From Spongospora subterranea f. sp. subterranea (Eukaryota > Endomyxa: Phytomyxea > Phytomyxea > Plasmodiophorida), in the NCBI GenBank assembly GCA_049724395.1, contig JAUGWO010000311.1:1-56281 (forward strand): 56,281 nt of DNA, written 5' to 3'. This document shows, one piece after another, positions 9,565 through 21,153 of this stretch. Below the pieces are notes generated by a model, which was not told the DNA's origin, did no database searches, and saw nothing but the letters and a program-made list of their open reading frames with translations. Position 1 is the stretch's first letter. Each line of letters starts with the position of its first letter. The translations under genes and the position numbers were made by a program.

Positions 9565-12500
9565 TCAGCGACTGACATTTTTAACTATTTGCCAGGAGTG
9601 GAAATCGCCTGTCCCTTGACGGGAAGACGGCGATGGACCAGCAGGAACAACTCGATCCAAATCAAGGTCCCATTCTGGGGCGGCTGTAACACCAGTGACA
9701 TCGAAATCAAATTGGCGAATGATCGGCGTGCTAGTACGACGTAGACGAACGTGGGCGATGTACGCAACCATACAAAAAAGTCCACAAAACGCAGCGTATA
9801 AATAAGCCGCCGTCGCCCGAGACATCAGCGACAACATGAACCCCTCAGCAATCTCTTCGTCTGCTCTCTGCAACTCAGAGAACTCCTCAGGAATTTCTTC
9901 GTCTGTTCTCTGCAACTCAATCCTTGTCGGTTCATCTTGATCAATTTGAATGATGGGGGATGTGGCGAACTGCGCGAGTTCAACTTCACTTGTAAATGTT
10001 GCGTCAACGACTTCATGATCAGGTTCCTCATCTTGATTAAGTGTTGAGACATTAGTATCTACATCTCTTTCAAAACAAGCAACGCCAAGTTGTTCGTCAC
10101 AATTGACGTTAGAACAGACATTTTCGTCATTTTCGTCACAGCTCTCAACCTTGCTAAGTTGATTGGCTTCAGAACCATCAGAATCTTGAAACAATGGCCC
10201 TTCATTAGAAAAATTCCCGGCTTGGACGTCGATCTGGGGACTTTGAGATACAGTGATAGACTCTAAAATCAAACCTTGGTTTGTATCATCTAAAGGCAGG
10301 ACTTCCACATTGTCTTCGAGAATTGGAATCCCAACACGGCGAGCAGGTTCGGCTAGTATCACTGAATCATCACAATCATCTTGATAGTGCAAATTATGAT
10401 CGTTGAACGGTGGTGCATTCTGATCAAACGCCGACATTAATGAAGAAACGGGGCCAGATTTCGCAGCAATTACAGACAAAAACACAATAAAAATTGAAGA
10501 AAGAATAAACCGAAGCCAGGACGAGTCTCCACCATCGGAGCAGTCAACTTGATCCTGGACTCCATCATCACAATTAGGGACCGCCGAGTTGGATTCGGAA
10601 AAAGGCACGTCCGGAGAACGCTGGGGTGAAACAGTATCGTCCATTTGAGTCAGATACGATGGCAACTTGTTTACAGGAGGCGAAACTGGATTGACGGGAA
10701 CGGCTATAGAACGAGGGACAGGAGATGATAAAACAGCATTGATCATGTCCTTGGGCGACGTTGGACAATCAGACATTGGAGCAACTAAGCTGTGAAATTC
10801 ATCAAAAGCCGAGGTTTTCGTCCTACACCGATAACAAAATTAGCCTCAACGTTTCCCAAAACAATGTCAGATACTTACATTGATGGGCTAATGAGATCAT
10901 CATTAATAATGACGGTTTGGACATCTTCTGAACCGCAAGTAGAAGCTGCAGAAGGAGAATGCATCGACCGGATACAATTTGAAAGTATTTGCAGCTCGTT
11001 CTTAAGATGACAATAATTCGTTTGTGCATCGATATCATCTTCAGGAGAATAAGCTCTTTCACTTGTTTAAGAAGCGAGTTTATTACCTGTTGAAGAATCC
11101 GAATCCGGATACTCACGGGCGTCGGCGCGAGAAAGAACAGCACCGGATTCAGCAGCTATAGAAGACGCTATAGAAACATCTAAAGAATCCTCGGTTTCAT
11201 CCAGTAATTGGCCGGCAGTGCAAGAAGACGAAGAAGATTCGTCATCATGAAAGTCGTCTGTACGTCCAACTATAGGAGTCCCAAGAACTCGTGAAGTAAA
11301 CCTAAACCATTTATGATGAAAATCTGATGAAAAAACGCAAGCAACTCAAGCAACCTCAGAGAGGAGTGTTTGACCAAGGGTGTCGAATCTGAAGCAGTCG
11401 GTCTGTTTGCTGAGCTGAACCCCTCTAAAAACGCCAGAGGAATGGGGGAAAGAGCAGGCGACATGGCAGCCATGGCGCTTCGTTCGGGTGAATACGGTTG
11501 TTCAAACTTCAGTACAGGAAGAACAATCTCAGGACTGTTCGCAACCATGTCAACTTGAGGAGTCGAATGGTTCTGAGGAACGGCAATAGTGATAATGTCT
11601 GAAGAAGCGCTACCCAAGGTAAACGAGCTTTCCCGACGGATTCTTGCTTTAATTTCGGCAAAGTTCAACTTGGCATAGGGTAGTTCCTGAACAAAAATCG
11701 AATCTAAAATACATTGAATTTTAGAAACACAAGTATCTGACTTGATCGTGTATGTTTTCAACGTCTCCAGAACCGTCAACACGAGAGGATAAAGATAAAT
11801 TCTCTATTGTTGTGATAACGTTTTCTAGATCCGGATATTCCAAGATGATTGTTTTCCGCATCTTAAAATCAAACTGAAGGTAGATACGTGAGCTGTCGGA
11901 GGGCCAAATTTTGGCGAATTGGTGAAAAAGACGCTTCCCCGCAGAGCGGACATCTTTGGTTGAGTCACAGCAGACCTATATAATGGTTGCTCAAATAAAA
12001 AATATAAACTGGACTATTTACACACCTTGGTGAAAATATCGCCAATATCTGACCGAAACACTTCTAGGTGATGAGGATCCCATTTCTGCAACGCTAATGT
12101 TATATATTCCACACATCGGCATCGGACAATTGGGGACTTGTTCATGAAGGATTCACGGATCAAAATTTTGATGGAACCGACGTGGGAGTGGATGATAATC
12201 CGCCGAATACACTCGTCTCCTGAGGAAGACATGACCTGCACAGAAGATCGTAAGTTTACGCTATGGCAGAGCATGAAAAATACCTTCTTGGCAATACGAA
12301 GTAGATCACAAAGTCGCATAAACAGGTTCTCTGCAAACACTTCAAAATGAAATCCAAGACATTGAGCTAGGTCCCCGATAGTTGAGCATGCTTGCTTGAC
12401 AACCTATGAAATTGCACATCGCATTAGCGTTATATGAGTGAATTTTGGTCCCACATGGATCTGACCTGAGAACGAAGGTCCACTAACTGAATGCCCAAGC

Positions 12501-13454
12501 CATTGATTAAAGGTTCGCAAGCCTCAGCCAGAGCTGATGGAGCAATCTGCCATGTAGTGAACCGACTCACCCTCTTCAGGGCGTCAATACGGTCTTGCCA
12601 AGGTCCGTGTTTCGAAGATAGCAAGGCGAGTACGTCAGGAATCTGAAAAAATAACATCAGCGGTACGTCAACCGTGTTCAAGCGAACATCACGAAAATAA
12701 TAACGGACATATATAGCTAAGAAAAAGTTATACAAAGAGGAAAGCCGACAAAATAGTCATGTGAAATTGAGACAAATCGGAATCGTACTTCAATTTGGAC
12801 TTGGTCAATAGCACGGCCTCGGCGAAAGGACATCGGCGTGCCTTCACGACTGATCGGCATTTTCGGTCGAGAAGGAGTACCTTCCGTGGATAATCGACGT
12901 GGGCTGGAAGCCGGATCAGGAGCAGCCTCATCAAGGATTGGAGACGGTTCATTAACAACACAGTCGAATTCGTCATAAGGATGATGAAGAGAACCATCTT
13001 TCTCGTGTTTACCCGGGCATGATTCAAGTCCTTGCAGCTTGGGTGATATCTTAGAGTCTATGGAATTTGGCTGTGGCGAATCTGGAGACAAAAAACTGGA
13101 ATCTTGATCCGTATTTATGTGGTGTCCATCTAGAAAAGAGGTCCTAGGAGGACTATCATTGAGAAGAAATGAATCATACGACTGTGTCGCCAAAAAGCTC
13201 GATTTTTTGTCGAAAAAACTGAATTTCTGCTGGCCTTCGCTGATGTCGCTATCTAATGAGGACCAGGATGCTCGAAGGGAGGAGCTAATCGGTTGCAATG
13301 GGTTCCGTGAGACAGAGAACTCAATTTCGTCGACATCGGCCGACATGGATGACAGTCCAGTTGGCAAGCGCTCAAACCGCTGGCGGAACTTTTCGGAGAT
13401 AGCATCGTCAGGTGATAGCGCATTGGGATGCATGTTCTGGCCAGAGACGGACAT
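9565..13454 (-). CDS. CLASP/TOG-domain protein with two predicted transmembrane segments
   Basis: Nine exons close in frame: 13454-12789, 12642-12466, 12403-12284, 12235-12026, 11975-11742, 11686-11355, 11301-11117, 11038-10879 and 10822-9565. They total 3342 nt and give 1113 residues. Introns are 48-146 bp with GT-AG ends. Residues 1-222 are Ser/Pro-rich with EGTPSRP and REGTPMS, like the basic linkers of CLASPs. Residues about 223-469 resemble the CLASP_N/TOG fold: WQDRIDALKRV, VDLRSQVVKQACSTIGDLAQ, ECIRRIIIHSH, PIVRCRCVEYITLALQKW and DVRSAGKRLFHQFAKIWP. CLASPs bind microtubule plus ends and promote rescue. The C-terminal 420 residues are acidic and low-complexity, with hydrophobic segments at about 797-815 (WLRFILSSIFIVFLSVIAA) and 1033-1053. 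The seventh donor could instead be GTAATA, 20 or so bases downstream. Membrane segments are unusual for this family. Confidence 0.8.
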
Positions 13455-14395
13455 AGGCCTTGGCAAGGCACAGCGACGTGCGATGCGAACCGCAAAACCA
13501 ACAACGACACAAAAACACCAATGATGGAGGAAGAAGGTTATTTAACATGCGCATGGGCTGCGTTCTAACTGTGTAATTTCAGACTTCCAGTGTGCGCGCC
13601 CTGTTCACTGCGCTGACTTGGGAAGAAGTGGCGGGAAACTGAAACTATTGGTCACGTTCATTGCCATGAAACATCAAATATCCCGACATGCGATTGATTG
13701 TCATTAGAATATATATTTGATGATGGTGAACGGTTATTCTTTTTACTATATCATTTGCGCTGTCGATAGGCTGCAACCCAGTACCAATAGTGAAATTTGC
13801 TTATGACCCTGAAAAATGGTTTGCTTTTTTGAAAAATATCAGAAAAATTTGCGATAAACCCAAGACTGTAGATGTTAAAAAGTTGACGCTAAAGACAGTT
13901 CGTTTAGCATGAAGCGGAAGTAATGAAAACACGCCAATGGAACCAATACCAGTGATCCATCGTCAACAAACAAAACAGGCATTGGATTACCAGCTTCTAT
14001 GAGCTTATTACCTCGTCCATTTGTACTCATTTTACCAACTCTGAGAAAGTTTATAATTGATGAAAATTTCAAAATAGACTCTCCAAGTGTTTTATTACTA
14101 TAGATGAAGCACCAACAGATTTGTGTCGGAGTTCAATCCTCTCCACCTACCATTCAAAACTCAATTGCTCTACATCGCGAGATAATTTGGGTTTTCCAGC
14201 GCTGGAGTTGAAATGTTGACTGGTACATACATGTGAATTTCATATTGAAAACATTCGCATTAAATTTCCACATTTTACGTTTTTAGAGGAATAACAAAAC
14301 GATTTCTAGACCACGAAAACACAGTCCATTTTTCGAGTACGGTTTTGAAGGATCGTTCGTTCTTGGTAGAAGAATATCCTACGCTGGCAAAGAAC
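13455..14395. other. divergent intergenic region with one small ORF
   Basis: This separates the CLASP-like gene (-) from the coiled-coil gene (+), so it likely holds both promoters. A minus-strand frame at 14072-13875 could encode about 51 residues from MSTNGRGNKLIE, with a mildly hydrophobic middle. I recognise no family in it, it has no supporting splice or neighbour evidence, and I do not call it a gene. Confidence 0.35.
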
Positions 14396-15571
14396 ATGAC
14401 TCGTGGCATCAGGTCGTCGGTAGCCTTGGTATGGAATAGTCGTGACCACCGTGACACGTCTCCGGACCCGAATCGCTGGGAGACATCATCGACCACAACC
14501 TCCCCGATCTCCACGTCAAAACCAATCCACGTTCCTGAGACGAAATCGACCGAAACCAACCGCCACCAGAACGCATCTGGGGAGTCGAAACGCGCCCTTC
14601 GCCAGTTGACGAAGGAAAACCGCACACTGAAGGAGCAGATCAATCAACTCAAAGCCAAAGTTATGAGCTCTGAAATCAAAGTCAATCGAATCCTTCACGT
14701 CGTTGCAGGCGAAGCGAACTCATCTCAGCTTTTGCAACGAATCAACATCGTGGCCGGCTCGGAGCCGCAGAAATACGTCGTCGCCGTCAATATGCCGCAA
14801 TCCAATGTGCAGCAGAAACAGGATCGAGGAACATCGCCCCGTCCTGAATTATGCGGTAGTCCCGCCCCTGGATCGTCATCACCATATCAGCGCAACGTTA
14901 TCGAGCGTCTGGAGACCCTGGTTGACACTCTGCAGAAGGAGGTTCGCAACAATATGGCGGAAATGGCCCAGCTCAGACAGCGAAACGCCATGCTGTTATT
15001 ATCGACACAGGCAAAGGTTTCTGAACCCGAGCCGGATCAAACAAGTCCTCGAGCGAATCCTCATGCCGATAGCTTGGCGGTGTGCGGAGAGAATATCCTG
15101 CAATGCGAGCTCGGTCCGCCGTCAAGTCATGTGCGATTCGAATTACAAGGGACGGATGCCAAGCGGCGCAATGACAAGATGAGCAATTCCACCGCGGCAA
15201 CCAAGGTTGCGTCGCAACGCCAGCAGATGATCGCCATCTCCGGCGAGTCTGTACGCTTAACAAATCCACGCGCCGCGTCTGATCTGGAACAGGAGGAGGC
15301 GAAAGCATGGAATTCGTTAATTAGCACAATCGCTGGACCAACCTCAAATGTTCGTCCTATTCTTGAATATCAGTTTGTGGTTCTGATTTCGGTTTCACAG
15401 AAATCGTCCTTGGATACGAGCGGATTTCGAACAAGTAGACGCGTGGAAACGGCGTTGCGATGGCCAGGAGCGGCGATCCAACCACTTGGACGCCCCCATA
15501 CCCAGATGCTGAATGCGCAGAACTATCTGGGACAGCGCCAGCGCATTCAACGAGGCTCTCGATGGTCATAG
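14396..15571 (+). CDS. hypothetical coiled-coil protein
   Basis: An open frame of about 391 codons starts at ATG 14396 (MTRGIRSSVALVW). Codons before it are also open but have no ATG. Two heptad-like segments are visible: around residues 63-100 (RQLTKENRTLKEQINQLKAK) and around 170-210 (IERLETLVDTLQKEV, then MAEMAQLRQRNAML). The rest is Ser/Pro/Thr-rich and looks disordered. I recognise no catalytic domain. Near 15380-15412 a very short intron (GTTTGT to TTTCACAG) may move the 3' end into another frame that reads RADFEQVDAWKRRC and stops sooner, so the last 60 residues are uncertain. The coding bias, length and coiled coils support a real gene, perhaps structural or cytoskeletal, but the function is unknown. 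Confidence 0.6.
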   Translation: MTRGIRSSVALVWNSRDHRDTSPDPNRWETSSTTTSPISTSKPIHVPETKSTETNRHQNASGESKRALRQLTKENRTLKEQINQLKAKVMSSEIKVNRILHVVAGEANSSQLLQRINIVAGSEPQKYVVAVNMPQSNVQQKQDRGTSPRPELCGSPAPGSSSPYQRNVIERLETLVDTLQKEVRNNMAEMAQLRQRNAMLLLSTQAKVSEPEPDQTSPRANPHADSLAVCGENILQCELGPPSSHVRFELQGTDAKRRNDKMSNSTAATKVASQRQQMIAISGESVRLTNPRAASDLEQEEAKAWNSLISTIAGPTSNVRPILEYQFVVLISVSQKSSLDTSGFRTSRRVETALRWPGAAIQPLGRPHTQMLNAQNYLGQRQRIQRGSRWS

Positions 15572-15854
15572 CAATTCCGGTTGCAAAAAATTAAAGATAT
15601 ACCACATGTCAATACGAATCATAAAATAGTGGAAATCATTCTGCAGGCGCCATGTATAACAAAGACTACCCACTACAAGGATTGTGGACATATCTTGGTG
15701 AGGAGGTAATCGCTGACCCGATTCGAATGCGATTTCTGCTGACACGCATCAAGAACAGAACCTTACTTGCCAATTATTGTGCAGCTTAGACCTATTTTCG
15801 GGTCGCCATGTTGATTGAAATGTACAGCTTTCGGAAACAAGAGAGAAAAATGTT

Positions 15855-17064
15855 TTAATGGCGTTTTTCAATATATCGAATTCGGTCGATCGTCAGGAAT
15901 TCATTAAGATCGTAGAGAGCGTCTTCCACAGATTCGTATGGGACTTCCTCCCAATGCCAGTATCGATGCCAGATATAAAAATTACTGTACGACCGAACAA
16001 CCCGAACCTCCTCGTCCGGATTGCTTCTCAGCATCTGCACGAGATTGGGAAACTGTTCGGAATCCAAGGTACGCCATTCGACATGTCCCTCGCAGACAAC
16101 ATCACACCCAGATTCGACCCTAAGTTGGTCATCATGGAGAACAAGATGTGCCGATTGTCGACAGCCGCAGGACGGTTGGGCTCCTCTCCTGAAATGACCG
16201 CCCCTAATCGGAAACAATGGGCCAGAACTCCCACTACGAAAACTGTGCTGAAATTTGGCGAATTCCTCCGAATTTGACCAAACTCCAGTCTTCAGAACAG
16301 TAACTTCAGATTCGATTTTCCTGAAGAATCGATGGTGAATCCGATCGCCTTCAGCAATGTAAGCGCCAATTGGCGAAGAATTCGGCGCTAAAGGAAATTC
16401 TTGCGCTGAATCAAAATTGAGGGTGCGGCGAGATAAGACCAATCCGGCTCCCTTTCCCCAAAGTTGGAGAGGCCCGATAACGGTATTCAGGGGAAGATTC
16501 GATGCTCTAACCAGGTAATCATTGTGGTCTTTGCGGCAGCGGATAATGAAGGCGCTGGCAAAGTTGACGTAGATGTGTTTCCAGCAGGCTGTGGCCGGGT
16601 CGACGGCGAATTTCGGGAAACTTTTACCGGCCCGCGTTAAATACCGCCATCGCTCATTGCGAATTATTGAAAATTCTATTTAATTGAACAAAACAACGTC
16701 AGCAAACTATTACAGACATGGCATCACATGGATAGCCGTTCCAAAGAGGATGATGCATTGAGTTCTGGCGACTTAACAAAAGAATCAAATCTCAAAAAGT
16801 GCTTTTGAAACTTTGAATGCCTCATATAATACACGAACCATCGATCAACATTGGTGTTCAGTTTCATAGTTTACTAAAGACTGGAATTCGGTGATGTTTT
16901 ACAATCCTAACGCTGTCGGTACAATTACCTTTTGAGAAGTGCTGGTCTATCGTTGCAATGGATAGCACGTCTTTAGGCTCCAAATAGGCCATCACACTTC
17001 TTGTTACGACATCTGTCGGCAGCACGCCCAGTCGAAGAGTTTGCAACACATCAGATTCGATCAT
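15855..17064 (-). CDS. F-box protein
   Basis: Two exons, 17064-16929 and 16675-15855, flank a 253-bp intron (donor GTAATT, acceptor AAATAG). Together they give 957 nt and 318 residues with the frame closed. Residues 14-45 read VLPTDVVTRSVMAYLEPKDV then LSIATIDQHFS. This is an F-box, the segment that binds Skp1 in SCF ubiquitin ligases. After the splice the protein has ERWRYLTRAG and WKHIYVNF, the kind of Trp/Arg-rich continuation seen after many F-boxes in protists. The remaining 230 residues probably form the substrate-binding part but match no repeat type (no WD40, LRR or kelch seen). The C-terminal 50 residues are acidic, with a Trp/Tyr-rich piece (FYIWHRYWHWEEVPY). The exact substrate cannot be inferred. 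Confidence 0.75.
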
Positions 17065-17875
17065 GACAAATATTTCTCAAGTAACCGGCCGATCGGATCC
17101 AGGCCATGATCATGACACATGAGTCATCATGTGAGACACCATACAGATCATGCTATCAGTGCTTGGACGAGAATACTTCTGTTTAGTCATAGGCTCAAAT
17201 GAATGATCATCGAGTCGAAACTTTGAACTGAACAGATGTCGGGTCAAATTCAGGATAAACGCAATAACAGCTGAAGACAGTGTAATCCTCATTTGTACAG
17301 TTTTTGGAAAGTCGCCGGAATTTACATCAAAGGCGATCTAACGGCGCATTGACTATTGTTTGGTGCATAGACGCACATTAGCGATCTTTCCCAGAAAACA
17401 ATTGTATGAAAAAATCCAAATATGGTGCCCTTAGAAGGTACAGAAGCAGGTCCAACATGGTATAGGCGCGGCCCACGTATTGACTCGTCAGATGCGGTCA
17501 TCACCGTTACATGCCCAATCATACCGTCATCCACCACTCCATTCAGTCATCCTGATGGTCATCCGGTAACATGCCACAGTCTTGTGCGCTGGGATTGGTC
17601 GTTTCGGTCTGGCCTTGACATCCCGTGCCCGTGCGCCATCCGTGTCAAACACATCGTCTTAGGCAGCTGATTACGGTCATATCTCGATCGACTTTTAAAT
17701 GGCGTTATCGTCTTGGGATGATGCAATTTGGGACGATCTGCGGGATCAAGACCGTAACATCGTGTGAGATACCATAGTTGAACTACTGTTTTTGATTTGC
17801 TTGGTTCGTCACTTTTCTCCCAATTTTGAGCCGTTGTTCTCAATTGCATGATAGCATTCCGACACTGATTGGGCA
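17065..17875. other. divergent intergenic region between F-box gene and phosphomevalonate kinase
   Basis: About 810 bp with no convincing exon. ATGATCATGACACATGAGTCATCATG-like symmetry around 17105-17130 (short TGATCATGA and TGAGTCA motifs) might be factor-binding sites, but this is only suggestive. Both flanking genes start outward, so both promoters should lie here. Confidence 0.35.
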
Positions 17876-19457
17876 ATGAGCAGGTGCTGTTCTGCTCCTG
17901 GTAAAGTGTTAATTGCTGGAGGATATCTCGTTTTAGATGAACAATATACCGGAACAGTTCTGGGGATATCGGCTCGATTCAGATCTCAGATCACACCGCT
18001 ACGCCCCAACCAAAGCACAATCTGCCCAGATGTGGTCTTATTAGCACCACAGTTATCTTGCCAGACCACTCGTTGGTCATTGGATGCGTCAATGGCACTG
18101 TCATTGACATCTCCGCCCAATAATGCATTCGTTTTCGCAACAGTCCAATGCTCTTTCGCTGTACTAAATCATGCATTATCGCAAGCGACGTTTGCCGAGA
18201 TTTTGGGTGCCGGAATTTTGATTCGAACTCTGGCTGATCCTCAATTTTACTCGGGCATCGGTCCAGACGGAGTGGCCACATCCAAGACCGGTCTTGGCAG
18301 CTCGGCAACTCTTGTTGCGTCATTAACTTCGGCAATATTCGCATTCTTCGGGCACCCTGATGGACACGTCGGCCAAATCTGCTATCGAACCGCGCAAATG
18401 GCGCATTGCGTCGCCCAAGGCCAAGTCGGCAGCGGGTTCGATATCAGTGCCGCCTTTTTCGGCAGCCAAATTTATCGCAGGTTTCCTGCTGCAACCCTGC
18501 AGCACTTTATCGCAAATGATGTCACCCATCGTCATGGCAATTCTCCCAGACTCCTTCTGCCTTCGTTGCCCCATGTCATAACGGACAACCAATTGTGGTC
18601 TGGTCACCACCCTCGACCATTCCGTCTACCCCCATGTATTGACCTGGTTCTGGGCGATGTTTACGGTGGGAGCCGCACCCCTGATATGGTCCGAAAGGTT
18701 CTCGCGTGGCGCTCTAACGCTCCTGCTGCATGGGAGCAACTAGCTGCTCTTAATTCTACCTTCGTTGATAAGCTAAACGCATTGCATGAGGCATTTTCCG
18801 TTGATCCGCAGAACTATCGTCACGTTATGGGTTCTGCTGCAGTCAGTGATGTAACTGATTGGCGAACTGATGCCGGTAACGCCATTGGCGATAAATTGAC
18901 CGAAATTCGCACGACGTTTTCTGCTATTCGTGCAGCTCTTCGCCAAATGGGATCGCTTGCCTGTGTTGATATTGAACCTAATTCCCAATCACGGCTATTA
19001 GACGCGACTATGGCTGAAGCCGGTGTGATATGTGCCGGTGTACCTGGAGGTAAACCTCATATCATTTTACAATTCCCGATCGCATTCATGAGCTGCTGCT
19101 TGATGCATCTTCATTTGTCAGTATTTTCTCGTTTGTTTTTCACAGAAATTTTGTTGTGGAGTGTATTATCTTGAACAGCGTTGCTTTCTGTTGCGTTTCT
19201 TGTCCCTATTTTTGCAATTCTCAATCATAGTGAAACGCTTCAGAGAATAATGGAGTGTTTCTATTTATGTTGTAGCTGGTGGTTACGATGCCGTATTCGC
19301 ATTGATTATCAACGACGAGTCCTTTGGCAGTCGCAATCGCGTGCGACGCCTATGGTCATCTTGGACCGAATGTCGTGTAAATTTCATTGACGTCCGCCAG
19401 GATGACGCTGGTATTATTCTTCAAGCGAACCCCTCGACCAGTGCTATGTCACTATAA
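17876..19457 (+). CDS. ERG8: phosphomevalonate kinase (ERG8 type)
   Basis: Two exons, 17876-19049 and 19276-19457, with a 226-bp intron, give 1356 nt and 451 residues, about the length of fungal Erg8. The enzyme phosphorylates mevalonate 5-phosphate to the diphosphate with ATP in the cytosolic mevalonate pathway to isoprenoids. Family marks are in order: the GHMP-kinase N-terminus APGKVLIAGGYLVLD (residues 7-21), the Gly-rich ATP loop KTGLGSSAT (137-145), GQVGSGFDISAAFFGS (182-197), and the C-terminal GVPGAGGYDAVF (388-399), which is completed only by splicing. That last motif confirms the intron, since the unspliced frame runs into unrelated hydrophobic sequence. The start is the first ATG. 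No other mevalonate-pathway gene is adjacent. This is one of the firmest calls in the window. Confidence 0.93.
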
Positions 19458-19612
19458 AACTTTACTTGCTCGTGTGAAATGATCAGTTCGTCAAACTGAC
19501 TGGGTTCTTCATTCGCGACGATCTAACGAGATCGCGCGTGTCACCCTTAAAAAAGCAGTGGTCAATAAATTTACACATCTTTCATCAAATTTGAAAACTT
19601 GTTTCTGCAGCT

Positions 19613-19939
19613 ATGCCTTCAAGTGGACCCGCACGGTCAAGTTCAGCCAATTTTGGGCACAACAAGTCGTTGACGTCTCGGATCCTTTCTGGGTTTTCTA
19701 ACGTCGCCGTGATGGCGGCAAGGAGGATCGAAAGGTCTGTATTGATGCAACATGTCGAACTGGTACAGATGGGTCAGTCTGACCTGTCTAGTCAATGGCG
19801 AAGCTTGGCACCGTCACAACGTACCAGTCGTTCGCTGATCGGCGCCCCTGATAGTTGCCGGGCGCAATATTGGCACAGTATCGAGTTGGGAGGGAATCAA
19901 AAATTAATTGAGTTGATTGAAGCAAACTTCTGGGGGTAA
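19613..19939 (+). CDS. hypothetical small protein
   Basis: A 108-codon frame begins just after an acceptor-like TTTCTGCAG (ending at 19610), so it could be an internal or first coding exon. The product starts Ser-rich (MPSSGPARSSSANFGHNK) and then has a possibly helical region with SNVAVMAARRIERSVLMQ and ends IELIEANFWG. I recognise no family. It follows the phosphomevalonate kinase on the same strand by 155 bp. Confidence is low because the frame is short and stands alone. Confidence 0.3.
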   Translation: MPSSGPARSSSANFGHNKSLTSRILSGFSNVAVMAARRIERSVLMQHVELVQMGQSDLSSQWRSLAPSQRTSRSLIGAPDSCRAQYWHSIELGGNQKLIELIEANFWG

Positions 19940-21153
19940 TCCATCTTTATATATCACCGAAAGCGCTTGGAACAACAAAGGACTCGAAGCTACGACTAAA
20001 ACGACGACTACACCGGTTTGTTACACCGCAAGGGAAAGCCCCACACGATGATAGCGCTGACCAGTGTTAAAGCCTGTTTGGATTTAAACAAAAACCGTTT
20101 TTACACGTTTAAACCCGTTCAAACGATTTTTGACAATCATAGTAACATCACGGTCTTAGGGTTTGTCGACAAATTGAGTTCACCATCGCCATGGGACGGC
20201 CAGCTTGTGCAGCGCTATCGCATTTTATTGAAAGCTCGAAGAAAAAGGACGAATCTGTTGAAAATGCTGGTGTGGTGCATCAGCGAACTTCCCAGACACC
20301 GAAACCAATCATGACCGCCGTGGCGCAATTGTTCTCTGATCAGTAAACCCATGTCTAAGAAGTAAACACCCAGTAAAAACAGGTTTGAAATGTAGTAAAA
20401 ACAGAAAAAACGACATTTGAACGATTTATAAATCGCAAACCCTAGCTCTGACAGGCGCTTCAGCCAATCAATTATGAGTTTGTGTCAAATGCGGCTGCTG
20501 TCGTGTGACCGTGGACATGTCGTAATGGTTAAAAAGACGCTCTACGCCATCTCTTTATGCACCAGCGGCATATGGGGCATCAATGCAACTAATTCCGTCT
20601 TTTACTACTCGGGAGTGATGTTTTGGCTGGGCTTTTGTTCTAAACAAACCATCGCTATGTCGCAGATCCGTGTCAGTTTACAAGCCTTTTTTAGGACGTT
20701 TTTGGACAATAGTCCGTTGGAAGACCATAGCGCCAACTTTCTGATGTGAAAATATATTCACAATCTATATTTTCCATATGCGTATGCAAACGGTTACTGC
20801 AAAACCAGGTTTTTTGGGTCTTGATCGTTCACAACCTAACGCAATAAGTGGATGCAATGATCAGCTGGGCGACAACCTATTTGTAGTCAAATTGGTTTGC
20901 AAAGAGCATCAACAATCTTCGTTGGAGATGAATAACAAAACTGGATACTATTCGTGGGACAGGCCCGATCGTTCCCAAAGGTAAACTTCATCTCCGAACG
21001 ATCGCGGACTCGTAAGTCGTAACGCAGTAAACCCCGTGACTCACGCGTTCCGCTGTTTCCGTCCCTCCTGGCGACCCCGGACCAACAGTACAGTTCGGGT
21101 CTAGTTCGGGCGTCGTTTTCAACTTCTCTTCCTGTGATATTGTCATTTCCACA
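19940..21153. other. intergenic stretch with short frames
   Basis: Contains several frames under 100 codons (20018-20314, 20474-20749) without recognisable motifs, splice support or repeats. The last 150 bp, up to the ATG at 21154, are GC-richer and probably hold the leader and promoter of the AIM24-like gene. Confidence 0.3.

Noticed and set aside
12717-13027. Antisense and shifted frames within the CLASP-like gene
   Set aside because: They overlap exons whose joined frame closes over nine exons and shows the TOG region; the others are shadows.
18323-18610. Minus-strand frame within phosphomevalonate kinase
   Set aside because: It is antisense to a firm coding exon and has no motif.
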